Assembly (NCBI GenBank): GCA_027717925.1
Contig: JALLON010000087.1
Coordinates: forward strand, 1-9,877
Direction: 5' to 3'
DNA from: Acidobacteria bacterium AH-259-G07
Lineage (GTDB): Bacteria > Acidobacteriota > UBA6911 > RPQK01 > JADFOI01
Length of the DNA stretch: 9,877 nucleotides
Shown one piece after another: positions 1-7,950 of this stretch. The position numbers were made by a program, and so were the translations under genes. A model generated the notes under the pieces. That model searched no databases. It was given only the letters and a program-made list of their open reading frames with translations, and was not told the DNA's origin. Each line of letters begins with the position of its first letter. Positions within the stretch are counted from its first letter, which is position 1.

Positions 1-66
1 AAGAAGCGGCGACCCCCCTGGCCACTGGGCCTGGAGGTCCGCTATGAACGACGCGAGTGGCAGTGA
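1..66 (+). CDS. Possible C-terminal end of an upstream gene (partial)
   Basis: Frame 1 is open from the window edge to a TGA at 64-66 and would give a basic tail ending in RYERREWQ. It overlaps the start of the UPF0182 gene by 23 bases. Frame 3 is also open, to a TGA at 45-47 that overlaps the UPF0182 ATG as ATGA, a layout typical of translationally coupled genes. Only one of the two can be the real upstream gene end, and 20 codons are too few to decide. No family can be assigned. Confidence 0.2.
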   Translation, partial: KKRRPPWPLGLEVRYERREWQ

Positions 67-2806
67 TCCGCCGCAAGGCCCTGAACGCCCCGTAACCCTA
101 GAGGATTTTCTGCAGGACTTGGACGTCTCCGGATGGCCCCGCCGCCTGAAGCTGATCCTGGTGGTTGTGGCAACCCTCCTTCTCCTGGTTGGGCTCAACT
201 GGGCGCGTTCTTTTTACACTGATTGGCTTTGGTTTAGCAATCTAGGCTACCAGCAGGTCCTTCTGAAGATGGTGAGCACGAAAATCTGGCTATTTTTGGC
301 GGGTGGACTCCTATTCGCAGCCATCGCCGCGACCAACCTCTACTTGGTGTTCCGTACTACTCGGGGACAGGCGCCTTTGGCCCAAACCGGTATTTCTCCA
401 CACCGTTACGCGGCAGTAAGACAACTCTTATCTTGGCTTTCTGTCGGGGCTGTAGCGCTGATTAGCTTGTTCCTTGCGGCCGAAGTGGCTCGACAGTGGG
501 ATAGCATTCTTCGTTTCCTCTCGGCAGTACCTTTTGACCAGCTAGACCCCATCTTCCAAAAGGATCTGGGGTTTTTTGTCTTTACCCTTCCAGTACTTCA
601 CTTCATCCAAAAATGGTTGCTGGAAACCTTGGTTCTGGTGACTCTAATGGTCGGCGTCCTCTATTATCTGTTTTCCCGATTGCGAGGGGAGGTCTTGACT
701 TTTTCCGGTAGGGTCCAGGTCCACCTGGCCGGCTTGGGAACCACCATCTTTCTCCTGCTGGCGCTAGGACACTGGCTGGGGCGTTACGATCTCCTTTACT
801 CCACCTCGGGAGCTGTTGTCGGTATTGGCTATACGGAGGCGAACGCGGGCATCCCGGTCCATTATCTGATGACCGGGGTAGCGATTTTGAGCGGCATCCT
901 GCTGAGTGTTGGGGCCTTTTCGTCCGGCCGCCGTCTGACCTATTGGGCCATAGGTCTGTGGTTTGGGCTGAACATCGTGGCTGGTTCGGTGCTGCCTGCG
1001 TTAATCCAGCGATTCTATGTAGAACCAAGTGAGTTCGCGAGAGAAGAACCCTACTTAGCAAACCACATCCAGCTGACCCGCCAGGCTTACGCTTTAGACC
1101 AACTGCAGTCACAAAGCCACCCGGCCAGAGGAACCGTCGAAGCCGATACCGTTGCCCAGAATCAGGGCACGGTTCAAAACGTACGCTTGTGGGATGAAGG
1201 TCCTCTTCTTCAGAGTTACAACCAGATCCAATTTTTCCGTCTCTACTACGACTTTTTGTCCGTTACGACCGACCGCTACGTCATCGATGGGCAGTTGCGG
1301 CAGGTCATGCTTTCCACGCGGGAGATTTCCGCCGAGAAACTACCTCAGGAGGCTCAACGGTGGGTGAACCGCTATTTGCAGTTTACCCACGGCTATGGAG
1401 TTGCAATGAGTCCGGTCACGGAAGTCGACTCAGGTGGGCGTGCCGCCTTCTTCTTGAAAGACGTCCCGCCCCAGGGAAAGATTTCACTCGAACGCCCCGA
1501 GATCTACTATGGTCTAAAGAGCCTGGACTCCATTATTGTCCGTACCAGGATGCAGGAGATTAACTATCCCGGGCGGGATGGCCCGGTCTACACCCGCTAC
1601 GAGGGACAAGGAGGAGTCCTTCTCAGCTCCTTGTTTCGGCGACTACTTTATGCCTGGCAGTTCCGTGATCTCAACATACTGATTTCCGGGGAAATTGAGC
1701 CACAGAGTCGAATTCAATATCGGCGAACCGTTCCCCAGCGGTTCTCCACGCTCACGCCCTTTCTCCTGCGTGACCAAAACCCTTACGTTGTCGTTGCCGA
1801 TGGGCGTTTGTTCTGGATTCAAGACGCCTATACGGTGACCAACCGATATCCTTACTCCACGGCTTGGCAGGGCCAATTCAACTACATCCGCAACAGTGTT
1901 AAAGCGGTGATCGACGCATATCACGGCACGGTGGACTTTTACATTGCCGATCCCACGGATCCCTTGGTTCAGACTTATCAGCGCATCTTTCCCGGGCTCT
2001 TCAAGCCCTTGGAAGAGATGCCCGCATATCTGCAGCCCCACCTCCGCTATCCATTAGACTTCTTTACAATCCAGGTCCAAATGCTCCTTCAATATCACAT
2101 GCAAGATCCTGGGGTGTTCTATAACAAGGAGGATCAGTGGGCTCTTCCACTGCAAACTTCGTTCGGCGGCACGTCGACGTTGGAGCCCTACTATATCGTG
2201 GCCCGCCTTCCCGATGAGGATCGAGAAGAGTTCCTCCTCATCCAGCCTTTTACCCCGGTCGCCCGCCATAACTTGGTTGCCTGGATTGCCGCTCGCAACG
2301 ATGCTCTCCACTATGGAGAACTCGTCCTCTTTCACTTTCCCTCGGGCCGACATGTGGATGGTCCAAACCAGGTAGAAGCCAGGATCGACAATGACGCCAT
2401 TATTTCAGAGCAGTTCACGTTGTGGGGACAGGTGGGATCTGAGGTATCGCGCGGCATCCTCCTCGTCATCCCGCTGGGAGATTCCATACTTTATGCCGAG
2501 CCGGTTTTCCTAAGACCGGAGGCACTGGAATTCCCCGAACTGCGCCGGATCATTCTCGCCGATGCCACCAAGGTGGTCATGCACGCTACACTCGAGCATA
2601 GTGTCCGAGCTCTGGTTGGCGAACTCCCCACGGTTGCTCGTACCGGTAGCGACGAAGTGGAAGAGCAGGTTGCAACTGTGTTGGAAGAGCGGGCGCCACC
2701 GCCCTTGAGATCGCAGGAGCTGGAGGCTATCAAAGCCGGGCTACAGGAGGCTCTCGAGAAGCTTCGGGAAGTGCTGGATCGGCTCCAGAGAGCGACCCCC
2801 CGTTGA
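44..2806 (+). CDS. UPF0182 (COG1615) family integral membrane protein
   Basis: This 920-residue protein belongs to the UPF0182/COG1615 family, whose function is unknown; members are usually about 900-1000 residues, so it appears full length. The N-terminal third has seven hydrophobic segments near residues 36-54, 81-103, 128-148, 177-210, 226-246, 272-292 and 299-321. A large, probably extracytoplasmic domain follows. Family hallmarks seen here are the stretch after the last helix (QRFYVEPSEFAREEPYLANH, then TRQAYALD), YYDF followed by DRYVIDGQLRQVMLSTRE, WVNRYLQFTHGYGVAMSPV, DGRLFWIQDAYT with YPYS, and NYIRNSVKAVIDAYHGTVDF. The last 60 or so residues form an acidic linker and a likely coiled coil. 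The ATG at 44 has GGAGG (34-38) five bases upstream. The reading frame stays open to the window edge, so a longer start is not excluded. It may be coupled to an upstream gene. Family assignment is firm; no activity can be stated. Confidence 0.95.
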   Translation: MNDASGSDPPQGPERPVTLEDFLQDLDVSGWPRRLKLILVVVATLLLLVGLNWARSFYTDWLWFSNLGYQQVLLKMVSTKIWLFLAGGLLFAAIAATNLYLVFRTTRGQAPLAQTGISPHRYAAVRQLLSWLSVGAVALISLFLAAEVARQWDSILRFLSAVPFDQLDPIFQKDLGFFVFTLPVLHFIQKWLLETLVLVTLMVGVLYYLFSRLRGEVLTFSGRVQVHLAGLGTTIFLLLALGHWLGRYDLLYSTSGAVVGIGYTEANAGIPVHYLMTGVAILSGILLSVGAFSSGRRLTYWAIGLWFGLNIVAGSVLPALIQRFYVEPSEFAREEPYLANHIQLTRQAYALDQLQSQSHPARGTVEADTVAQNQGTVQNVRLWDEGPLLQSYNQIQFFRLYYDFLSVTTDRYVIDGQLRQVMLSTREISAEKLPQEAQRWVNRYLQFTHGYGVAMSPVTEVDSGGRAAFFLKDVPPQGKISLERPEIYYGLKSLDSIIVRTRMQEINYPGRDGPVYTRYEGQGGVLLSSLFRRLLYAWQFRDLNILISGEIEPQSRIQYRRTVPQRFSTLTPFLLRDQNPYVVVADGRLFWIQDAYTVTNRYPYSTAWQGQFNYIRNSVKAVIDAYHGTVDFYIADPTDPLVQTYQRIFPGLFKPLEEMPAYLQPHLRYPLDFFTIQVQMLLQYHMQDPGVFYNKEDQWALPLQTSFGGTSTLEPYYIVARLPDEDREEFLLIQPFTPVARHNLVAWIAARNDALHYGELVLFHFPSGRHVDGPNQVEARIDNDAIISEQFTLWGQVGSEVSRGILLVIPLGDSILYAEPVFLRPEALEFPELRRIILADATKVVMHATLEHSVRALVGELPTVARTGSDEVEEQVATVLEERAPPPLRSQELEAIKAGLQEALEKLREVLDRLQRATPR

Positions 2807-2822
2807 TCCAAGCCTCGGATCG

Positions 2823-2862
2823 AGGGCGTGGGTCATTCAACAGCTTCGGGAAGCCACGCCCT
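2823..2862. terminator. Hairpin downstream of UPF0182, possible terminator
   Basis: AGGGCGTGG (2823-2831) and CCACGCCCT (2854-2862) form a perfect nine-base stem with a 22-base loop, 16 bases after the UPF0182 stop codon. No T run follows on either strand, so a classical intrinsic terminator is doubtful. It could instead protect the mRNA 3' end. Confidence 0.3.
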
Positions 2863-2878
2863 TCGGTCGTCAGGTCCC

Positions 2879-2906
2879 TTGCACTCTCGCCCTGTTTTGC
2901 TAACAT
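2879..2906 (+). promoter_or_regulatory. Candidate sigma70 promoter in the gap before the kinase/enolase pair
   Basis: TTGCAC (2879-2884), a 16-base spacer and TAACAT (2901-2906) preceded by TG (2898-2899) resemble a -35 and an extended -10 element. A short inverted repeat, GCAGC-N6-GCTGC, lies at 2908-2923, about where transcription would begin. The resulting leader of about 100 bases would run through the GC-rich hairpin at 2945-2971, so either this promoter is spurious or the hairpin sits in the leader. Consensus match only. Confidence 0.25.
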
Positions 2907-2944
2907 AGCAGCTTGTATGCTGCAGCACATTAACGATATCCATA

Positions 2945-2971
2945 ACCCCGCCGAACCCATCTTGGCGGGGT
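2945..2971 (+). terminator. GC-rich hairpin, terminator-like
   Basis: ACCCCGCC (2945-2952) pairs perfectly with GGCGGGGT (2964-2971) across an 11-base loop. GCCTTT follows, a short and interrupted U tract. This is the better intrinsic-terminator candidate between UPF0182 and the next operon, but its weak T run and its position 45 bases before the next start leave attenuation of the downstream pair possible. Confidence 0.4.
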
Positions 2972-3015
2972 GCCTTTGATCCGGTAGTGCCTCATACGCT
3001 TCAACAGCAACACAG

Positions 3016-4047
3016 ATGGAGTCGCTGGACATCGAACAGCCGCAAGCCCTCATCCGCTATTTGAGACGGACCGGGCGCGTCGGAGCGAAAGAACAGATTC
3101 AAATACGCAAGCTGACCGGCGGCGTCTCCAACCGGACAGTCCTGGTCGAGCGTCCCACAGGTGAAGCGTGGGTCCTCAAGCAAGCCTTGCCCAAACTCAG
3201 AGTGCCGGTGGACTGGTTCAGCAGCCCGGCCAGGACCCATCGGGAGGCGTTGGGCCTGCAGTGGCTGGCCCGTCTGGCTCCGGCGGAAAGCATCACACCT
3301 TTTGTCTTCGAAGATCGGCAACATCATCTGCTGGCCATGCACGCTGTTGGACAGCCCCATCACAACTGGAAATCATTGTTACTGGCCGGTCAACTCGATC
3401 TGAATCACGTCAGGCAATTCGGCGCACTCCTGGGGACCATCCACCGCAAAGCGCTGGCCTTCAAGAAGGAGATCTCCAGAATTTTCGGAGACCGCTCTTT
3501 CTTCGAGTCTTTGAGAGTGGAACCGTACTATGCCTATACAGCACAGCAAATCCCAACCGCCGGCTTTCTGACGAACCTGATCCGGGAAACCCGAAGACGG
3601 CACATCACACTGGTGCATGGAGACTACAGTCCTAAGAATATTCTCATATACCGGAACCATCTGGTGCTGCTGGACCACGAAGTCATTCACTTCGGGGATC
3701 CGGCCTTCGATCTGGGTTTTTCCCTGACCCACTTACTCAGCAAAGCTCATCATGTCACTGCTCTCCGTCCGGCTCTGGCCCAGGCAGCCAAATATTATTG
3801 GCAGGTGTACATCGAGGTACTCGACCCAGCCGAGGGGACAACCGATCTGGAGGAACAGGTCGTGCTTCATACGCTCGGGTGCCTGCTGGCCAGGGTCAGC
3901 GGTCGCTCTCAACTGGAATACTTCAGTCAGGGAGAACGCGTCAGACAGCGCGAGATCGTGATGGGGCTCATGCAGGATCCGCCTCTTGACGTTCCCCGTT
4001 TGATTGAGGAGTTTATTTCGAGGCTTGGATCTCATGCCTATGATTGA
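3016..4047 (+). CDS. APH/choline-kinase-fold small-molecule phosphotransferase
   Basis: This 343-residue cytoplasmic kinase belongs to the aminoglycoside phosphotransferase/choline kinase/methylthioribose kinase fold (phosphotransferase enzyme family). Visible motifs are a nucleotide-binding hairpin LTGGVSNRTVLV (33-44), the ATP-contacting lysine in WVLKQ (K55), the Brenner motif HGDYSPKN with catalytic D203 and metal-binding N208 (H201-N208), the metal-ligand segment LLDHE (D220-E222), and GDPAFDLGF (227-235). The N-terminal lobe (WVLKQALPKLRV) and DHE...GDPAFD recall methylthioribose kinases more than drug-resistance enzymes, so a sugar or polyol substrate is more likely than an antibiotic; this is inference. 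No Shine-Dalgarno sequence is evident before the ATG, but an in-frame TGA lies upstream near 2978 and no better start exists. The gene overlaps the enolase-like gene by 14 bases (or 8 if that gene starts at 4040), so the two are almost certainly cotranslated. The substrate is unknown. Confidence 0.85.
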   Translation: MESLDIEQPQALIRYLRRTGRVGAKEQIQIRKLTGGVSNRTVLVERPTGEAWVLKQALPKLRVPVDWFSSPARTHREALGLQWLARLAPAESITPFVFEDRQHHLLAMHAVGQPHHNWKSLLLAGQLDLNHVRQFGALLGTIHRKALAFKKEISRIFGDRSFFESLRVEPYYAYTAQQIPTAGFLTNLIRETRRRHITLVHGDYSPKNILIYRNHLVLLDHEVIHFGDPAFDLGFSLTHLLSKAHHVTALRPALAQAAKYYWQVYIEVLDPAEGTTDLEEQVVLHTLGCLLARVSGRSQLEYFSQGERVRQREIVMGLMQDPPLDVPRLIEEFISRLGSHAYD

Positions 4048-5293
4048 TCGCCTCACTGCGCGGGAAATTTTGGACAGCCGCGGCTGCCCCACTGTCGAAG
4101 CCACCTGCGAACTCAAAAGCGGTGCCCGGGGCACTGCCTCGGTGCCCTGCGGCGCTTCGACCGGATCCGCCGAAGCATCGGAAGTTCGGGATCGGGATTC
4201 CAAGAGATATGGGGGGCTGGGTTGCCGGAAGGCGGTCCGACACATCAACGAGGAGCTGAACCGGGCCCTTGGCGGAAACGATCTTGCCACCCAGCGCGAC
4301 CTTGATCACCGAATGGTGGAACTCGACGGCACCCCGAACAAGGGGCGTTTGGGCGCCAATGCCCTCCTGGCCGTATCACTGGCTTACGCGCGGGCGGCAG
4401 CTCGGGAACGCAACCTTCCCCTTTTCCAGTATTTCGCAGAGTTACTGGGTAAGTTCCCCCGCTGCTTGCCCCGGCCCACCATCAACCTTTTCAGTGGAGG
4501 GAAGCATGCGGGTGGTCAGGTGGAGATCCAGGATGTGATGGTCGTCCCGCTCGGCGCAGGCAGCATGGAAACCGCGCTTGAAATGACCCATGCCATCTAT
4601 CAGGGCGCCGTTGAACTGGGCCGGCGTAAGTATGGGGCGCGCCCTCTGACAGCGGACGAAGGAGGTCTGGCCCCTCCCTTCCCGGGACCGGAAGCCATGC
4701 TGGAAGACACGCTGCAATCGATCACGGCAGCGGGGCTGGAACCGGGACGGGACGTGGCCATCGCCATCGACCTGGCTGCCAGCCACTTCTTCCGGAAGGG
4801 GCGTTACCACCTCGGGGGCCAAGCCCTTGACAGCTCGGCAATGATCGAGCACATCGCCGGTTGGCTGCAGCGTGCTCCCATCATCAGCATCGAGGACGGA
4901 CTGGCCGAGGAAGACTGGGAAGGCTGGCCCAAACTCCTCCGCAAGCTGGCCGGTCGTGCCCTGGTCTTGGGTGATGATTTGCTGTGCACCAATGCGAGGC
5001 GGATCGAGCGAGCGATCGCCGCCCGAGCGGCCAACGCTCTTCTGTTGAAGGTGAACCAGGTGGGAACCGTGACGGAGGCACTCGAATCCTGCCGGCTGGC
5101 CAGAGCGGCCGGATGGAAAGTCAGCATCAGCGCTCGCAGTGGCGAAACCGAGGATGACTGGCTTGCCGACCTGGCCGTAGGCTGGTCCGGGGATTATGTC
5201 AAGATTGGCTCTATCACCCACTGCGAACGACTGGCCAAATACAACCGGCTGCTGGCCATCGAATCGCTCACGGGGTTGTCTCTGCCCGGCTGA
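4034..5293 (+). CDS. Enolase family protein with altered active site
   Basis: Enolase family throughout (419 residues, normal length). True enolase interconverts 2-phosphoglycerate and phosphoenolpyruvate. Typical blocks are REILDSRGCPTVE, GASTGSAEA (mobile loop, S42), NKGRLGANALLAVSLA, GGKHAGG (H158), ADEGGLAP (E209), SIEDGLAEEDW and SGETEDDWLADLAVG. The magnesium ligands D246, E287 and D314, the catalytic base K339, phosphate-binding R368/S369 and K390 are all present. Two positions differ from canonical enolase. Asp167 stands where yeast has Glu168 (QDVM instead of QEFM), and Ala367 (codon GCT, 5132-5134) stands where yeast has His373 (SARSGETED instead of SHRSGETED). An upstream in-frame ATG at 4004 would add ten residues absent from the family. 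The ATG at 4034, or the one at 4040, gives the usual N-terminus. It overlaps the 3' end of the kinase gene and follows it directly. It could be a slow enolase or an enzyme acting on a related phosphorylated acid. I would not name it eno without checking for a second copy. Confidence 0.88.
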   Translation: MPMIDRLTAREILDSRGCPTVEATCELKSGARGTASVPCGASTGSAEASEVRDRDSKRYGGLGCRKAVRHINEELNRALGGNDLATQRDLDHRMVELDGTPNKGRLGANALLAVSLAYARAAARERNLPLFQYFAELLGKFPRCLPRPTINLFSGGKHAGGQVEIQDVMVVPLGAGSMETALEMTHAIYQGAVELGRRKYGARPLTADEGGLAPPFPGPEAMLEDTLQSITAAGLEPGRDVAIAIDLAASHFFRKGRYHLGGQALDSSAMIEHIAGWLQRAPIISIEDGLAEEDWEGWPKLLRKLAGRALVLGDDLLCTNARRIERAIAARAANALLLKVNQVGTVTEALESCRLARAAGWKVSISARSGETEDDWLADLAVGWSGDYVKIGSITHCERLAKYNRLLAIESLTGLSLPG

Positions 5294-5308
5294 ATCACTT
5301 CACGGGCA
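5283..5308 (+). other. Weak hairpin overlapping the enolase-like stop codon
   Basis: TGCCCG (5283-5288) and CGGGCA (5303-5308) form a six-base stem across 14 bases that include the stop codon. There is no T tract behind it. It is the only end-of-operon structure I can see here and is poor as a terminator. The rest of the gap to 5442 shows no gene. Confidence 0.15.
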
Positions 5309-5442
5309 TTGTTGCATAAATCGTACAGAACTGGTTTCAAGAACTCAAGCGGCTGGTGCCGACGGGGGAATGACTGCAGCTTCAGCACCTTAGAATGGCC
5401 CCATCTATTCTTTGCATTTCCATATAAAACCGTCAGCTGAGA

Positions 5443-5471
5443 TTGCCCTCCAACGGCGAAGAGTTTAGTAT
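5443..5471 (+). promoter_or_regulatory. Candidate promoter for the Ser/Thr kinase gene
   Basis: TTGCCC (5443-5448) and TAGTAT (5466-5471) are separated by 17 bases, the optimal sigma70 spacing. Transcription would start near 5478, giving a leader of about 20 bases that contains the GGAGG at 5489-5493. This is a consensus match only; a TATAAA at 5423-5428 has no good -35 partner. Confidence 0.35.
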
Positions 5472-5496
5472 CTGCTATGGCAGAGATTGGAGGTAA

Positions 5497-7875
5497 GTGT
5501 TGGTCGGAAAGACCATCTCTCACTACAAGATTCTGGAGAAACTGGGTGGCGGTGGGATGGGTGTGGTTTACAAGGCCGAAGATATACGGCTAGGCCGCTT
5601 TGTAGCCTTGAAGTTCCTGCCTGAGAAGTTCGCTCACAATCGCCAAGCACTGGAACGTTTCCAGAGAGAAGCGCGTGCTGCTTCAGCACTGGATCACCCG
5701 AACATCTGCACCATCCATGACATTGGTGAACATGAAGGGCAACCCTTCATTGTCATGCAGTTCCTGGAAGGGCAGACACTCAAGCATCGCATCCAAGGCA
5801 AATCGCTGGAGACGGATGAGATATTGGATCTGGGGATTCAGATTGCGGATGCTCTAGATGCTGCTCACTCCAAGGGGATTGTCCATCGGGACATTAAACC
5901 TGCCAACATCTTCATTACCCAAAGAGGCGATGCCAAGGTGCTGGACTTTGGGCTGGCGAAATTGACCCAGCAGCCTGAAGTGGACTCCAAGATGCCGACG
6001 CCCCAGGTGCAGGAGGAGTTACTGACCAGTCCTGGTACGGCTCTTGGAACTGTGGCTTATATGTCTCCGGAGCAGGCCAGGGGTGAGGAACTCGACGCTA
6101 GGACGGATCTCTTTTCCCTGGGTGTGGTTTTGTATGAGATGGCCACTGGTAGTTTGCCATTCAAAGGCAACACTACTGCGATTGTGTTTACTGAGATTCT
6201 GACGAAAGCCCCAACGTCTCCAGTGCGTTTGAATCCTGAAGTGCCGGATCAGTTAGAGAACATCATTAATAAGTCTCTAGAGAAGGACAGGGACATTCGT
6301 TGTCAGTCCGCGAAAGAGTTGTTGACAGACCTCAAGAGGCTGAAGAGAGATACATCAGGAGAATCAGCAGTCAGCACAGATGTGGCTACTGCCAGCGCAG
6401 CCAAGAAGCGGAGTTACTTCTGGCCCACGGTAGCTGGAGCAGTAGTGATTCTGGTTGTTTTGGCCTTTGTCCTGTTTGGGCCGTCTGGTGCTGCCCCAGC
6501 GGAGGGCATCGACTCCATTGCCGTGCTGCCCATTGAGAATCGAACCAATGATCCTGAGTTGGATTTTCTCACTGAAGGCATTGCTCAGGGTGCCCTCAAT
6601 CGGCTCTCCCAGTTGAGTCAACTGCAAAAGGTTGTCTCCGCCATTGCCGTGGAGCGCTACAAGAAAGAAGCCATTGATGCCAAGACAGCTGCAGAGGAGC
6701 TGGGTGTCCAAGGAGTGGTCAGGGGCTACTTGCGACAACTCGGAGAGGAGATAGTCCTTTACGTGGAGTTGCTGGATGGTAGAGACAATCGCAGTGTGTG
6801 GGGCGATCGTTTTACGCGCACCCGCTCCAATCTGCTGGAGATAGAAGAGGAGTTTGCCAGGGAGATTGCGGAAGCCCTGGGCCTGCAGTTGACGGGAGAG
6901 CAGCGGGAAGATCTCGCCAAGCGCTACACGAAAAACATTGACGCCTACCAGGCCTACTGGAAGGGACGGAGTTACTGGAACCAGAGGTCCAAGGAGGGGT
7001 TCGATCAAGCCATCCGGCACTTTAGCCGGGCGATTGAATTAGACCCCAACTACGCTTTGGCTCTTACGGGCCTGGCCGACACCTTCGCTCTGCAAGGCTT
7101 CTATCTTCCTGTGTCTCGGAAAGACATGTATTTAGCAGCGGAGAAGGCAGCGAGAAAGGCCATCGATCTGGATGACACACTGGCCGAAGCCCACGCTTCA
7201 CTGGGGTGGATCCGGCTCGACTACAATCGGAACTGGACGGCTGCTGAGAGGGAGCTGCTGCGGGCCATCGAACTCAACCCTAAGTATCCGACTGCACACC
7301 ACTGGTATGGTATCTACTTACTCGTGGTGGGACGGGTCAAGGAAGCCTTGTCTGAATTGGAGCTAGCTCGGGAACTGGCCCCACTGGCGCCTCGGATCAG
7401 CGCGGATGTCGGTTGGGCCTTGATTGAGAATGGTGAATACGACCTCGCCATAGAGCAATTGAGAAGAACGCTCGAATTAGAGCCGAACTTCGCACCGGCT
7501 TATCTAAACCTTGGGAGGGCCTATTGGCGCAAAGACATGCCCGAGGCAGCAGTCGAAAATTGTCAAAAGGCAGTTGATTTGGGTTCCTTTTATGCTCAAG
7601 GAGCTCTGGGGGCGGCCTATGCGAATGCGGGAAGAAAAGCGGAAGCTTTGGACGTAGTGCAAAAATTAACAGCTGCTGACGCTTCTCCCAGCCTTATCGC
7701 ACGAGTCTACAGTGGGTTGGGCGAGAAGGATAAAGCCTTTGAATGGTTGACCAAAGGCCTTGAGGAAAATGAATACGACACGCACATGTATGTCAAATCG
7801 GAACCGATGTTTGACTCCCTCCGCTCGGACCCTCGCTTCCAAGACCTGTTACGCCGCATGGGTTTGGAGCCTTGA
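5497..7875 (+). CDS. Transmembrane Ser/Thr protein kinase with TolB-like and TPR domains
   Basis: A eukaryotic-type (PknB-like) signalling kinase of 792 residues. The cytoplasmic kinase domain (about 10-275) has the glycine loop LGGGGMGVVY (16-25), ATP lysine K39, HRDIKPAN (catalytic D132, N137), DFG (150-152), MSPEQARG in the activation segment (from 189), and RTDLFSLGVVLYEMATG. All catalytic residues are intact, so it should be active. One transmembrane helix spans about 310-328. Outside the membrane come a TolB/FlgO-like domain starting IAVLPIENRTNDPELDFLTE (341-360) and running to about 463, then TPR units from about 484 to 790 (for example FDQAIRHFSRAIELDPNYA and YDLAIEQLRRTLELEPNFA). 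The ending SEPMFDSLRSDPRFQDLLRR is common in such proteins. A TAA at 5494-5496 lies just before the GTG at 5497, which is three bases from GGAGG. The TTG at 5500 has better spacing and gives the usual family N-terminus (M-V-G-K-T-I-S-H-Y), so it may be the true start. The ligand and the phosphorylated targets are unknown. Confidence 0.93.
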   Translation: MLVGKTISHYKILEKLGGGGMGVVYKAEDIRLGRFVALKFLPEKFAHNRQALERFQREARAASALDHPNICTIHDIGEHEGQPFIVMQFLEGQTLKHRIQGKSLETDEILDLGIQIADALDAAHSKGIVHRDIKPANIFITQRGDAKVLDFGLAKLTQQPEVDSKMPTPQVQEELLTSPGTALGTVAYMSPEQARGEELDARTDLFSLGVVLYEMATGSLPFKGNTTAIVFTEILTKAPTSPVRLNPEVPDQLENIINKSLEKDRDIRCQSAKELLTDLKRLKRDTSGESAVSTDVATASAAKKRSYFWPTVAGAVVILVVLAFVLFGPSGAAPAEGIDSIAVLPIENRTNDPELDFLTEGIAQGALNRLSQLSQLQKVVSAIAVERYKKEAIDAKTAAEELGVQGVVRGYLRQLGEEIVLYVELLDGRDNRSVWGDRFTRTRSNLLEIEEEFAREIAEALGLQLTGEQREDLAKRYTKNIDAYQAYWKGRSYWNQRSKEGFDQAIRHFSRAIELDPNYALALTGLADTFALQGFYLPVSRKDMYLAAEKAARKAIDLDDTLAEAHASLGWIRLDYNRNWTAAERELLRAIELNPKYPTAHHWYGIYLLVVGRVKEALSELELARELAPLAPRISADVGWALIENGEYDLAIEQLRRTLELEPNFAPAYLNLGRAYWRKDMPEAAVENCQKAVDLGSFYAQGALGAAYANAGRKAEALDVVQKLTAADASPSLIARVYSGLGEKDKAFEWLTKGLEENEYDTHMYVKSEPMFDSLRSDPRFQDLLRRMGLEP

Positions 7876-7950
7876 GTGGAGCGCCGAACAACGTCGTCCT
7901 GGAAATTATGAGATGTATGACAACTACGAGGTAGAAGGAGGTGCTGCTCG

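Noticed and set aside
4004..4033. Upstream ATG start for the enolase-like gene
   Set aside because: It would add ten residues with no counterpart in the family and extend the overlap with the kinase gene to 44 bases. The starts at 4034 or 4040 fit the family N-terminus.
3016..4047. Aminoglycoside resistance gene
   Set aside because: The fold is shared with APH enzymes, but the N-terminal lobe looks like metabolic kinases, and the overlapping enolase-like gene points to metabolism, not drug resistance.
4442..5221. Minus-strand 259-residue open frame inside the enolase-like gene
   Set aside because: It is a shadow of a high-GC coding strand. The plus-strand protein is a clear full-length family member, and the antisense product shows no recognisable motif.
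6364..7020. Minus-strand 218-residue open frame within the Ser/Thr kinase gene
   Set aside because: It is antisense to a well-supported coding region and has no recognisable domain.
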